A DNA stretch of 64,000 nt, from assembly GCA_902491765.1 (NCBI GenBank), contig CABUIY010000011.1, positions 1 to 64,000 of the forward strand. The letters run 5' to 3'. The stretch comes from an uncultured Collinsella sp. (GTDB lineage Bacteria > Actinomycetota > Coriobacteriia > Coriobacteriales > Coriobacteriaceae). Every line of letters starts with the position of its first letter. Within the stretch, counting starts at the first letter, position 1. Under the pieces are notes generated by a model that was not told the origin of the DNA, made no database searches, and saw only the letters and a list, made by a program, of their open reading frames with translations. This document shows, one piece after another, positions 12,946 to 21,881 of this stretch. Made by a program: the position numbers and the translations under genes.

Positions 12946-13485
12946 CTACTCGGCAGCAGCCTCAGTCTCGACCTCGGCGGTCTCGGCCTCGGCGACCTCA
13001 GCGGCCTCCTCGACCTCAGCCTCGGCAGCGAGCTCCTCGGCGGTAACGCCGACGAGAACGACAACCTCGGCCTTGATCTCGCGGTACAGCGAGATGGCAA
13101 CGGTGTGGGCACCGGCAACCTTGATGGGCTTACCGAGCTCGACGCGCTTGCGGTCGATGTCCATACCGAGCTGAGCCTTGATGGCATCAGCGATCATAGC
13201 GGCGGTAACGGAGCCAAAGAGGATGCCCTCGTCGCCGACCTTGACGTCAACGGTGACCGTCTTGCCCTCGAAGGCAGCCTTGGTCTCGTTGGCGGTAGCC
13301 AGACGGACGGCCTCGCGCTTGGCGATGTTGTTGCGACGCTCGTCAAGCTGCTTGAGGTTGCCCTTGGTGGCGGCAACAGCGAGCTTCTTGGGGAACAGGA
13401 AGTTCTCAGCGTAACCCTGAGCGACCTCTACGACGTCACCCTCACCGCCCTTGCCCTTGATCTCATCGAGAAGAATAACCTTCAT
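12946..13485 (-). CDS. rplI: Large-subunit ribosomal protein L9 with acidic tail
   Basis: Binds 23S rRNA near the L1 stalk base. The N-terminal L9 domain starts MKVILLDEIKGKGGEGDVVEV and includes the GYAENFLFPKKLA motif. The long connecting helix and C-terminal domain follow. At 179 residues it is about 30 longer than the usual 150. The excess is a Glu/Ala-only tail after residue 148 (for example EEAAEVAEAETAEVETEAAAE in part). It is last in the four-gene operon, 15 bases after rpsR. Confidence 0.97.
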   Translation of the reverse strand: MKVILLDEIKGKGGEGDVVEVAQGYAENFLFPKKLAVAATKGNLKQLDERRNNIAKREAVRLATANETKAAFEGKTVTVDVKVGDEGILFGSVTAAMIADAIKAQLGMDIDRKRVELGKPIKVAGAHTVAISLYREIKAEVVVLVGVTAEELAAEAEVEEAAEVAEAETAEVETEAAAE

Positions 13486-13500
13486 GATGCGTCTCCCTTC

Positions 13501-13767
13501 TTAGCCGCGGTCGCGGTTGCCACGAGAGGAAACCACGGGGACGGTGTACGGCAGGAGAGCCATCTCGCGGGCGCGCTTGATGGCGTTGGCGATGTCATGC
13601 TGATGCTGCGTGCAAGCGCCAGTGACGCGACGGGGCTTGATCTTGCCACGGTCGGTCATGTACTTACGGAGAAGCTGAGTGTCCTTATAGTCGATGAACT
13701 CAGTGTTCTCCTTGCAGAACTGGCAGTACTTACGACGCGGCTGACGTGCAGAAAAATCATTAGCCAT
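13501..13767 (-). CDS. rpsR: Small-subunit ribosomal protein S18
   Basis: Pairs with S6 on the 30S platform. The 88-residue protein starts MANDFSARQPRRKYCQFC and has the S18 core DTQLLRKYMTDRGKIKPRRV. The Cys pair in YCQFC resembles the zinc-type (C+) S18 form. The ATG at 13767 fits the family start; an open frame extends further but reads into the intergenic spacer. Third gene of the operon. Confidence 0.96.
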   Translation of the reverse strand: MANDFSARQPRRKYCQFCKENTEFIDYKDTQLLRKYMTDRGKIKPRRVTGACTQHQHDIANAIKRAREMALLPYTVPVVSSRGNRDRG

Positions 13768-13839
13768 GTCAAAATACCTTTCGTTTGGCAACTTCGGCGA
13801 ACCGAAGCCGCCTCTCACTCAAAAATAGGTGAACAGCCC

Positions 13840-14292
13840 TTAAAACGGGATGTCCTCATCGTAGACGTCGACCGCGGGCGGCGTAGCCACCGGTGCGGCA
13901 GGACGTGCTGCGGGCGCGGGGGCTGCGGGGGCGTAACCGCCCTGATCGTAGCCACCCTGGCCACCACGGGAGCTCATAAACTCGATCTCATCGACGATGA
14001 CCTCAAGCTTGCTCCGGCGCTGGCCGTCGCGCTCCCAAGAGCTGTAGCGCAGCTTGCCCTCGATCGCGACCTTGTTTCCCTTTGCCAGGAAACGGCTCAC
14101 GGCCTCGGCACGCGTGCCGAACATGGTGCAGTCGACAAAGTTGGGATAGTCCTCCCACTCGCCAGTCTGCGGGTTGCGGCGACGATCGTTCACGGCGACG
14201 CCAAAGGACAGAACCTGGGTTCCGCCGGCGGTGGCGCGCAGCTCGGGATCACGCGTGAGGTTACCGGTGATGTTCACTCGATTGATGCTCAT
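13840..14292 (-). CDS. ssb: Single-stranded DNA-binding protein
   Basis: Coats ssDNA during replication and recruits partners. The OB-fold domain (residues 1-110) starts INRVNITGNLTRDPELR. A Gly/Ala/Pro-rich linker leads to the acidic C-terminal tip DEDIPF, which binds DNA-repair and replication proteins. It is 150 residues long and complete. Its position between rpsF and rpsR is the common bacterial order. Confidence 0.97.
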   Translation of the reverse strand: MSINRVNITGNLTRDPELRATAGGTQVLSFGVAVNDRRRNPQTGEWEDYPNFVDCTMFGTRAEAVSRFLAKGNKVAIEGKLRYSSWERDGQRRSKLEVIVDEIEFMSSRGGQGGYDQGGYAPAAPAPAARPAAPVATPPAVDVYDEDIPF

Positions 14293-14340
14293 AACTCACT
14301 ACTTCCTCTTGGGGCACAAGCCCAGTCCAAAACGACAGTC

Positions 14341-14634
14341 TTACTCCTGGTCGTCGCGACGGACGATCATGTGGCGGACCACAGCGTCGGTGATGCGCAG
14401 GACGCGATCAAGCTCGGCGATCTGGGTAGGATCTGCGTGGAAGTTGATGAGGGTGTAGTCACCATCGGTGAGGTCGTTGATCTCGTAGGCGAGCTTGCGC
14501 TTGCCCCACTCGTCAACGGAGTCGACCTTGCCAGCGCCCTCAGCGATCGTGGTATCGATACGCTTCATAACAGCGAGACGAGTCTCGGGGTCGAGCGACG
14601 GGTCAACAAAGAACAGCAGTTCATAAGCCTTCAT
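14341..14634 (-). CDS. rpsF: Small-subunit ribosomal protein S6
   Basis: Dimerises with S18 on the 30S platform. The 97-residue protein starts MKAYELLFFVDPSLDPE and has the typical WGKRKLAYEINDLTDGDY segment. The ATG at 14634 has GAGGAGGTGACAAT upstream, an excellent site. First gene of the operon, behind a strong promoter. Confidence 0.96.
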   Translation of the reverse strand: MKAYELLFFVDPSLDPETRLAVMKRIDTTIAEGAGKVDSVDEWGKRKLAYEINDLTDGDYTLINFHADPTQIAELDRVLRITDAVVRHMIVRRDDQE

Positions 14635-14660
14635 ATTGTCACCTCCTCTGGGCAAATGTG

Positions 14661-14689
14661 GCTTCAGGTCGTGAAGGTGCGCCTGAAGC
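14661..14689 (-). promoter_or_regulatory. Leader hairpin of the rpsF operon
   Basis: An 8-base stem (14661-14668 with 14682-14689) lies in the 5' leader between promoter and ribosome binding site. Many bacteria place an S6:S18-binding autoregulatory structure here. I see the stem and the right position but did not confirm the conserved motif. Confidence 0.4.
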
Positions 14690-14705
14690 AGGAAAAGACT
14701 TGGTA

Positions 14706-14734
14706 ATAATATCTTTCAACCTCCCAGGCTGCAA
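14706..14734 (-). promoter_or_regulatory. Promoter of the rpsF operon
   Basis: On the minus strand TTGCAG (14734-14729), a 17-base spacer and TATTAT (14711-14706) form a strong sigma-70-type promoter, giving a leader of about 65 bases. Confidence 0.75.
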
Positions 14735-15084
14735 GAATATGCAGCTACAACCTCATGACCTCCACATATGTCCATACTCACACGGCACTTCATGCGTCTT
14801 CCAACCAAATGCTGACCAAATGCTTGACGAATCCGTGGACAAGATACGGCGCTGCGGGGACAAACCAAATCAAACCGCAGGTCAGCAATTGCAAGGCTGT
14901 GGTCGTGAAATGCATACCAGTGGTTCACAACACCGTTCAAAGATTTTTAAAATTGCTGCCACGTCGTTTATAAATACCCATTTTGAACAATTTGCCGCAT
15001 GCAGCCATGCTGGTCAGAGCCCGTTTTTGGCCTCCTGAATCCCGTCACGAAGCCAAACGTTTCAAAAAATGCCAACTTTTCTGT
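14735..15084. other. Gene-free spacer between rpsF promoter and tRNA-Ser
   Basis: About 350 bases with lower GC than the flanks. Short open frames exist but none has a good start, ribosome binding site or family-like sequence. I see no tRNA, SRP RNA or riboswitch pattern. Probably only the divergent promoters at its two edges are functional. Confidence 0.5.
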
Positions 15085-15112
15085 TTGCACTTTGCGATTC
15101 CTCGTGTATACT
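15085..15112 (+). promoter_or_regulatory. Promoter of tRNA-Ser(GGA)
   Basis: TTGCAC (15085-15090), a 16-base spacer and TATACT (15107-15112), ending 16 bases before the mature tRNA. Confidence 0.7.
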
Positions 15113-15128
15113 GACTTTCGCATTTAAC

Positions 15129-15219
15129 GGAGAGTTGTCCGAGTGGCCGAAGGAGCACGATTGGAAATCGTGTAGGCGTCAAAAGCGTCTCCAGGGTTCA
15201 AATCCCTGACTCTCCGCCA
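15129..15219 (+). tRNA. tRNA-Ser(GGA)
   Basis: A class II tRNA of 91 bases with a long variable arm. The acceptor stem pairs GGAGAGT with ACTCTCC, then G and an encoded CCA. The anticodon loop TTGGAAA gives GGA. The T-arm reads GGTTCAAATCC. Its transcription is head-on to the replication fork, unlike the surrounding genes. Confidence 0.96.
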
Positions 15220-15229
15220 GTTAATTCCA

Positions 15230-15258
15230 AAGCAGGCCTTTGAGCCTGCTTTGTTTTT
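15230..15258 (+). terminator. Terminator after tRNA-Ser(GGA)
   Basis: Eight-base stem 15230-15237 with 15244-15251, then TTGTTTTT. Only nine bases separate it from the next tRNA, so the second tRNA-Ser relies on read-through or an overlapping promoter. Confidence 0.85.
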
Positions 15259-15267
15259 ACCCCACGC

Positions 15268-15358
15268 GGAGGGGTGGCAGAGTGGTTGAATGCGGCGGTC
15301 TCGAAAACCGTTTGGCCTGTATAAGGTCACGAGGGTTCGAATCCCTCCTCCTCCGCCA
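15268..15358 (+). tRNA. tRNA-Ser(CGA)
   Basis: A second class II tRNA-Ser, 91 bases, with the acceptor pairing GGAGGGG/CTCCTCC, loop CTCGAAA giving anticodon CGA, a long variable arm and encoded CCA. Its T-arm and 3' end are partly copied in the structured element at 15425-15557. Confidence 0.96.
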
Positions 15359-15370
15359 TTAGATGGTATG

Positions 15371-15400
15371 AGCCCCAGCAATGGGGCTTTTTTTCTTTTT
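15371..15400 (+). terminator. Terminator after tRNA-Ser(CGA)
   Basis: Stem AGCCCC (15371-15376) with GGGGCT (15383-15388), then a long T run interrupted by one C. Confidence 0.85.
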
Positions 15401-15424
15401 GAGCACATTTCAATAACGCGCAGA

Positions 15425-15557
15425 AGGAGGGATTCGAACCCGCCACGGGCGCGGAGCGTAAAGAAAACGCGCCCGTGGCGGGTTTTTAGCGCAGCGCGGT
15501 CGGCGTAAGCCGACCGGATAAATTTTGAGCAAAGCTCAAAATTTGGACATCCCTCCT
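15425..15557. repeat. Structured tRNA-associated element, copy 1
   Basis: The element opens with 17 bases (15425-15441) that are the exact reverse complement of the T-arm of tRNA-Ser(CGA) at 15333-15349, and closes with a 9-base direct copy of the same place (15549-15557). Between lie three perfect hairpins. A has a 16-base stem (15437-15452 with 15469-15484) followed by a T run. B has an 8-base stem with a GTAA tetraloop (15497-15516). C has an 11-base stem with a 3-base loop (15520-15544), then GGACATCCC. The same plan recurs after tRNA-Gly at 52870-53007 with different stem sequences. No open reading frame of note. Function unknown: a small mobile element or structured RNA are the main options. 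Confidence 0.7.
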
Positions 15558-15722
15558 ATTCAGCCACGCCCCCATCGCGTTCAGCACCAACCCAGATCCC
15601 CAAACATGGGGCCTGCGCCTGCACCCGGTCCCGACCGTTTACCGAGCAATAGGGTCGCCACGCCCGCCAACCATGTACTATGTACGGGCATTGTCTAAAC
15701 CCACAACCCAAAGGACCCCATC

Positions 15723-16412
15723 TTGCCCGTCGTCGCCGCTATGACCATTACCTCACATGCATCGGATGCCATGGTCGCCATTCCGTTTTGGCTCGAGATG
15801 TTCGCCGTTGTCGCTGCATCGATCTCGGGTGTGCTGGTTGCACGCGAGCACAAACTCGACCTGGTGGGTGCAGTTGCGCTCGCGGTGGTTTGCGGCCTGG
15901 GCGGCGGTCTTTTGCGCGATATGACGCTGCAGGTGGGCAACGTCTACATCCTCAACCAGCCGATGGCGCTGCCGCTCTCCATCGCCACGGCGGCCATCAT
16001 CTACATCTTCCCGGCAATCGTCGATAAACCCGAGAAACTCATCCCATTGCTCGACATCATCTCGGTCGGCATCTACGCCGCCACCGGAGCGGACAAAGCA
16101 CTGGTTTATGGCTTTGCGCCGGCCGTATGCATCATGATGGGCTTTTTCACCGCGGTGGGTGGCGGCATGCTGCGCGACAGCTTTATGGGTGTGGTGCCGG
16201 GCATTTTCCAGCGCACCAATTTCTACGCCATCGCCGCCATCGCCGGCTCGGCAAGCTATGTGTGTCTCGTTATGAGCGGCATCATGAGCAATGTCGCCGC
16301 ACTGGTCGTATGTGTCGCGGTGACCATGGGTCTGCGCTGGCTCTCGCTGCGCTTTGACATCAAAAGCCCCACCGAAGAAGACATCGCGCGCTTCTTGCAT
16401 CGCAAAAAATAG
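15723..16412 (+). CDS. TRIC-type (UPF0126) membrane channel protein
   Basis: A 229-residue integral membrane protein with about seven helices in two homologous halves. Each half carries a glycine-rich RD motif: GLGGGLLRD in the first and AVGGGMLRD in the second. That is characteristic of the YadS/YvgT TRIC cation-channel family, which conducts monovalent cations as a trimer. The TTG start at 15723 has AAAGGA at good spacing; the next ATG (15741) has none. The gene points toward the origin, head-on to replication. Confidence 0.88.
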   Translation: MPVVAAMTITSHASDAMVAIPFWLEMFAVVAASISGVLVAREHKLDLVGAVALAVVCGLGGGLLRDMTLQVGNVYILNQPMALPLSIATAAIIYIFPAIVDKPEKLIPLLDIISVGIYAATGADKALVYGFAPAVCIMMGFFTAVGGGMLRDSFMGVVPGIFQRTNFYAIAAIAGSASYVCLVMSGIMSNVAALVVCVAVTMGLRWLSLRFDIKSPTEEDIARFLHRKK

Positions 16413-16480
16413 CTAGCGCGGACTCGTCCACGAAATGCAACTGAGAGGCTCTTTTAGAGCGCCCGCGCGTTGGGTACCCT

Positions 16481-16505
16481 GTTAGATACATGTCGAGTAT
16501 CTAAC
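16481..16505 (+). promoter_or_regulatory. Inverted repeat next to a ribosome binding site
   Basis: A 9-base perfect inverted repeat (GTTAGATAC, 16481-16489, with 16497-16505) directly abuts the GAAGG ribosome binding site of the next gene. It could be an operator or an mRNA hairpin controlling translation. Confidence 0.45.
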
Positions 16506-16517
16506 GAAGGATTCACT

Positions 16518-17666
16518 ATGCCTTGCAACCTAAAACCGTCGTCCCGATGCCGCAAAACGCGTGGCCGCATCGCCCTCCTATTCGCACTGATTTCACTTGC
16601 GCTGACCGCGCTTCCCACGACGTCGTTCGCCGGTACAGACACCGCGGGCAACGTGCTCGCAACCGAAGTTGACTCAAATCCGTCTGGCGTCGAAAGCGAC
16701 CTGTACTGGGCCGGCCAAAGCCTTAACCTAGACGACGCTTCCATCGGCCGCGATATTATCGCGGCAGGCGAGAGCTTGTCGATTCGCGACTGCACTGTAG
16801 GCGGAGCCGTTCGCCTGGCGGCGCGTACCATCGATATCTCCAAAACCGCAATCGATGGCAGCGTGACGGTAGCCGGTCAGCATGTCGTGCTCAACACCGG
16901 TAGCGCCGCCAACTGTTTTTACGCGATGGGCGAGACGGTTGCCCTGCGCGGCTCTGCCAAGTCGGCAGCACTCGCGGGCAGTACGGTAACCATCGACGGC
17001 ATCGTCGACGGCGATGTCGAGGTCTGGGCCGACAAACTCATCCTGGGCAAAAACGCCCGCATTACCGGCACGGTGAACGCCCATGTTTCCGAGGACCCCG
17101 AGCGCGCCGCAGGAGCCGAGGTCGGCGCGCTCAAGATCGACCGTACCGAAAACGAAAGCGCCGCCACGACGGTTAACGATATCATCGGCGGCATCGTGGC
17201 CGCAGCCCTGTCGACCTGCTTTATCGCTCTGTTGCTCGAGCTCGTCTTTCCGCGTGCGACCGCCAGCGCCGCCGGAATGCTCCACCAGCGCCCCACACCC
17301 CTGTGGATGAGCGGTCTTCTGGGTACGGTAGCCATTGTCCCTGCCGTATTGTTGCTGATTATCTCGATTGCCGGCCTGTCGCTTGCTGGAGCCCTCATGT
17401 GCGCCGTGATCGGCGTCGCGTTGGTCTCCACCGCTTTTGCGGGCTGCGCGATCGCTCGCATGGTCGGACATAACCAGAACCGCTACGCCATGGCAGCCGT
17501 CGGCGGTGTGGCCGCAGGCGCCCTCACAGGACTTCCCCTCATCGGCGGCTTCATCAGCGGCGTGGCCTTTGTCTTTATGCTCGGCTACGTTATCCAGATC
17601 ATCTGGCGCAACGCCCACCTCAAGCCGCAGCAGGCCGCCAACACCCCGGGCCTTCCCTCCGCCTAG
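16518..17666 (+). CDS. Bactofilin-like polymer domain fused to a membrane domain
   Basis: A 382-residue protein. A hydrophobic N-terminal segment (residues 19-38) is probably a signal peptide. Residues 55-195 are short repeating beta segments with the spacing of polymer-forming (bactofilin-like) repeats: SIGRDIIAAGESLSIRDC, then further copies ending ITGTVNAHV. The C-terminal 170 residues hold four or five hydrophobic helices. This is a known architecture among predicted envelope proteins. The exact role is unknown. ATG at 16518 has GAAGG upstream. An earlier in-frame ATG at 16470 would place the start before the inverted repeat and lacks a site. Confidence 0.82.
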   Translation: MPCNLKPSSRCRKTRGRIALLFALISLALTALPTTSFAGTDTAGNVLATEVDSNPSGVESDLYWAGQSLNLDDASIGRDIIAAGESLSIRDCTVGGAVRLAARTIDISKTAIDGSVTVAGQHVVLNTGSAANCFYAMGETVALRGSAKSAALAGSTVTIDGIVDGDVEVWADKLILGKNARITGTVNAHVSEDPERAAGAEVGALKIDRTENESAATTVNDIIGGIVAAALSTCFIALLLELVFPRATASAAGMLHQRPTPLWMSGLLGTVAIVPAVLLLIISIAGLSLAGALMCAVIGVALVSTAFAGCAIARMVGHNQNRYAMAAVGGVAAGALTGLPLIGGFISGVAFVFMLGYVIQIIWRNAHLKPQQAANTPGLPSA

Positions 17667-17734
17667 CCGCTAACCACCACAAAAGGGCCAGGCACCTTTG
17701 TGGTGGTGCAAAGCAACCTGACCCCATTGCACCA

Positions 17735-17769
17735 AAAAGGGCGCCGACCATTGCGGTCGACGCCCTTTC
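17735..17769. terminator. Bidirectional terminator between convergent genes
   Basis: An imperfect 13-14-base stem (17736-17749 with 17755-17767) has TTTCTT on the plus side and TTTTTGG on the minus side, serving the bactofilin-like gene and typA. Confidence 0.75.
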
Positions 17770-17795
17770 TTGTTGGCGGTTATAAGCCCCAGCGC

Positions 17796-19634
<1,839 letters not shown>

Positions 19635-19751
19635 GTAGTTCCCCTATCTTCTATCCATATACAAACGGCACGCGTATGCGGCCCGCCCAGCGATACAACG
19701 CTCAGCGGGAATATTGAGCCTTTTACCGAAAACTCGTTTATTTTAGCGATT

Positions 19752-20201
19752 TTAGATGAGAGGGGTTTCCTCGCCTGCAGGTTCAGGGTCGCTCCACATA
19801 AAACCATCGCCGGCGCCCATGCCCTCATACAGCACATATGCCGAAAAACCACTCTCGAGCGTCGTCTCAAAAAAGCTCACGAGCAGGGCGTCATGGTAGC
19901 CGCCATCGATCTCGACGCAGCCGGTGTAGCCGATGGCATAGCGGGCGATACGGCCCAGGCCCTCGTCCTTAAGACCCATCTTGTGCTCGGAGATAAAGTT
20001 GGTGGCCGCCTCCAGGCACGCCTCTTCGCCGTCCTCGTCGAGCGCCGCCAGATAACGGTTGGAAGCAGCATCCTCAATTGCCACAACCACGCCAGGGTTT
20101 TCACCGGCGGCAAGGTCGTCCAAGAACGCGCCGATCAGATCGCACACCATGGCGTCGAGCTCGGCGGAGACATTACCGGCATCCTGCATATCCTGTGCCA
20201 T
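19752..20201 (-). CDS. Conserved-looking small acidic protein, unknown
   Basis: A 149-residue acidic protein that I do not recognise. No signal peptide or membrane helix. Alternating hydrophobic residues suggest a mixed alpha/beta fold (VVVAIEDAASNRYLAALDED, DALLVSFFETTLESGFSAYV). It lies between a small membrane protein gene and typA in the same direction, with short gaps, so co-transcription is likely. Confidence 0.8.
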   Translation of the reverse strand: MAQDMQDAGNVSAELDAMVCDLIGAFLDDLAAGENPGVVVAIEDAASNRYLAALDEDGEEACLEAATNFISEHKMGLKDEGLGRIARYAIGYTGCVEIDGGYHDALLVSFFETTLESGFSAYVLYEGMGAGDGFMWSDPEPAGEETPLI

Positions 20202-20231
20202 CTTTAGACCTTCCCATCGAGTCTGGCGTCG

Positions 20232-20621
20232 TTACAGTTCTTGCGCCTCGGCGGCGATCTTAGCAGCGGCATCGCGGGCACGCATCATGTCCGCCGCGCG
20301 TTTGTCGAGCACCTTGATCTGGCTAGTCAGCATGACCGCATCGACCACGCCCCAGATCACCAGGCCCGTAGAGATCGAAAACCCAAGCGCACCAACTGTA
20401 CCACGAAGGCGCGAACAGATTGCCGCGACAAGGGCGGAGATGACAACCATCTTGATAAACGAGCCGCGGCGTTCGCGAAGCGTGCGGGCCTGCGTCACAT
20501 AGGCAATGCGAGCCGCCTCAGAAGCCTCCGAGCGCATCTGGGCCTCGCGCGCAATGGTCGCCGCCTCAGCCGACATACCGCCGGCCATCAGCGAACGCTC
20601 CGCAGCCTGGACGCCCCGCAT
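20232..20621 (-). CDS. Small membrane protein, unknown
   Basis: A 129-residue protein with an Ala/Arg/Glu-rich N-terminal helix, two hydrophobic segments near residues 56-93 (FIKMVVISALVAAI and GFSISTGLVIWGVVDAV) and a charged helical end. No family recognised. The ATG at 20621 directly follows the stop of the BFN-family gene, suggesting translational coupling. A start at 20588, with GGAG nine bases upstream, is an alternative that removes 11 residues. Confidence 0.72.
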   Translation of the reverse strand: MRGVQAAERSLMAGGMSAEAATIAREAQMRSEASEAARIAYVTQARTLRERRGSFIKMVVISALVAAICSRLRGTVGALGFSISTGLVIWGVVDAVMLTSQIKVLDKRAADMMRARDAAAKIAAEAQEL

Positions 20622-21122
20622 TTAGAAGTCATCGGGGGAGAGCGTATGGACGAACTCGTCGAACTTCTCGAACTCTTGCTCGTCGTCGACTTCCTCGGCG
20701 TGGGTAGAAACGGTGCCCAGGCGATTCATGATGTCGTCTTCAACGAACATGGGGGCATTACTGCGTACGGCGAGGGCGATGGCGTCGCTCGGACGCGCAT
20801 CGATCTTATGCTCGTTGCCATCGGCCAACACGACAACCGTCGCGTAAAACACGGGCGGCTCGGCGCGAACGATTTCGATGCGTTCGAGCTTGGCACCCAG
20901 GGCACCAACAGTATCGAGCAACAGGTCATGGGTAATCGGGCGCTCGGCGCGACCGCTATCGATGCCGCGGCTGATGGCAGCAGCTTCAAACGAACCAGTC
21001 TGAATGGAAAGGGAACGCAGTGGCGCGGGCGAGTCCGATTTGCTGCAGCGCTCGCGAAGCACGATAAGCGATGGCACGGGACCGGCGGCCATGACGATGG
21101 TCTCTATGTCGACACGAACCAT
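20622..21122 (-). CDS. Bifunctional nuclease (BFN/DUF151) family protein
   Basis: A 166-residue protein with the BFN/DUF151 pattern: LPLRSLSIQTG-like APLRSLSIQTGSFEAAAIS, then RPITHDLL, then a central strand with ATVVV and the DARPSDAIALAVRSNAP(M)F motif, which defines the family. Some plant and bacterial members have nuclease activity; others are of unknown role. ATG at 21122 has AGGTG seven bases upstream; an in-frame codon further upstream lacks family-like sequence. First gene of the run ending in typA. Confidence 0.88.
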   Translation of the reverse strand: MVRVDIETIVMAAGPVPSLIVLRERCSKSDSPAPLRSLSIQTGSFEAAAISRGIDSGRAERPITHDLLLDTVGALGAKLERIEIVRAEPPVFYATVVVLADGNEHKIDARPSDAIALAVRSNAPMFVEDDIMNRLGTVSTHAEEVDDEQEFEKFDEFVHTLSPDDF

Positions 21123-21234
21123 GGAACACCTCCGGTACGTAGCGGTTAACACGCGGCAGTCCGCCGCATTGAATAGCTATACTACCCAAACTTTCGCACA
21201 GCACACAAAACCAAAATGAGATTTATCGCAGACA

Positions 21235-21266
21235 AGAAAAAAGCCCCGAGGCAACGCCCCAGGGCT
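21235..21266 (-). terminator. Terminator of the tRNA-Ala/Ile unit
   Basis: An 11-base stem containing G-U pairs is followed on the minus strand by six U. It lies 15 bases past the 3' end of tRNA-Ile. Confidence 0.8.
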
Positions 21267-21280
21267 CTTCACAGTTTTGA

Positions 21281-21357
21281 TGGTGGACCTGACAAGATTC
21301 GAACTTGTGACCTCCCGGTTATCAGCCGGACGCTCTAACCAACTGAGCTACAGGTCC
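21281..21357 (-). tRNA. tRNA-Ile(GAT), copy 2
   Basis: A 77-base tRNA with acceptor GGACCTG/CAGGTCC, anticodon loop CTGATAA giving GAT, T-arm GTTCGAATC and encoded CCA. It is identical to the copy at 21505-21581 and lies five bases after tRNA-Ala. Confidence 0.96.
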
Positions 21358-21361
21358 ATCA

Positions 21362-21437
21362 TGGTGGAGGTTAGGGGGATCGAACCCCTGACCTCAGGCT
21401 TGCAAAGCCCGCGCTCTCCCAGCTGAGCTAAACCCCC
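21362..21437 (-). tRNA. tRNA-Ala(TGC)
   Basis: A 76-base tRNA with acceptor GGGGGTT/AACCTCC, anticodon loop TTTGCAA giving TGC, T-arm GTTCGATCC and encoded CCA. Confidence 0.96.
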
Positions 21438-21448
21438 ACGGAGACAGT

Positions 21449-21493
21449 AATAAACACCCCAGCGGCGACTCGGCTCTCGCTGGGGTGTTTATT
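21449..21493 (-). terminator. Long hairpin between tRNA-Ile and tRNA-Ala
   Basis: A perfect 16-base stem (21449-21464 with 21478-21493), with UUUAUU forming its distal arm. It probably ends transcription from the upstream tRNA-Ile, so tRNA-Ala/Ile would need its own promoter. Confidence 0.65.
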
Positions 21494-21504
21494 GCGAAAG
21501 AAAG

Positions 21505-21581
21505 TGGTGGACCTGACAAGATTCGAACTTGTGACCTCCCGGTTATCAGCCGGACGCTCTAACCAACTGAGCTACAGGTCC
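21505..21581 (-). tRNA. tRNA-Ile(GAT), copy 1
   Basis: A 77-base tRNA with the same sequence as the copy at 21281-21357: anticodon GAT, encoded CCA. It is the first tRNA of the cluster in the direction of transcription. Confidence 0.96.
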
Positions 21582-21632
21582 ATCGCGCAAGGGATATATT
21601 AGACGAGTCGTTACGCGCGCGTCAACAACTTT

Positions 21633-21811
21633 TTTGAAAATCTTTGAAGGGTGTTCGCCCCGGCTGCCCGGCGGCATGCGAAGTCGCCTGCTCGGACAGT
21701 CCTGCTCGCACGGAGAGCACATTAAGTGCTCTCCGGCTCGTGCGGAACTCGCGATCGACTTCGCATGCCGCCGGGCAGCCGGGGCCGACGTGGGGTTCAA
21801 AGATTTTCAAA
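21633..21811. repeat. 179-base foldback (giant inverted repeat)
   Basis: Two arms pair perfectly over 16 bases (21633-21648 with 21796-21811) and over 29 bases (21658-21686 with 21756-21784), separated by 9- and 11-base internal loops. An inner 9-base hairpin (21712-21720 with 21726-21734) caps the structure. It fills most of the gap between gyrA and tRNA-Ile. No convincing reading frame is present. Confidence 0.8.
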
Positions 21812-21814
21812 GAA

Positions 21815-21841
21815 GCGGTCGGCGCGCAGTGCGCCGACCGC
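21815..21841 (-). terminator. GC-rich hairpin after gyrA
   Basis: A perfect 11-base stem (21815-21825 with 21831-21841) lies about 40 bases past the gyrA stop. The minus-strand sequence after it (CTTCTTTGAA) is weakly U-rich, so it is a plausible but imperfect gyrA terminator. Confidence 0.5.
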
Positions 21842-21881
21842 CGATATATGGGGTCTGATATTTTCTACCAGCTAGGGCCTC

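Noticed and set aside
14716..14940. A 74-codon minus-strand frame upstream of rpsF
   Set aside because: Covers the rpsF promoter, has no ribosome binding site and no recognisable sequence.
15425..15445. A minus-strand tRNA fragment
   Set aside because: Only the T-arm is present; no acceptor, D-arm or anticodon arm. It is interpreted as the end of the structured element.
21281..21581. Part of an rRNA operon
   Set aside because: The Ile and Ala tRNAs are typical spacer tRNAs, but no 16S or 23S sequence flanks them; gyrA and a BFN gene do.
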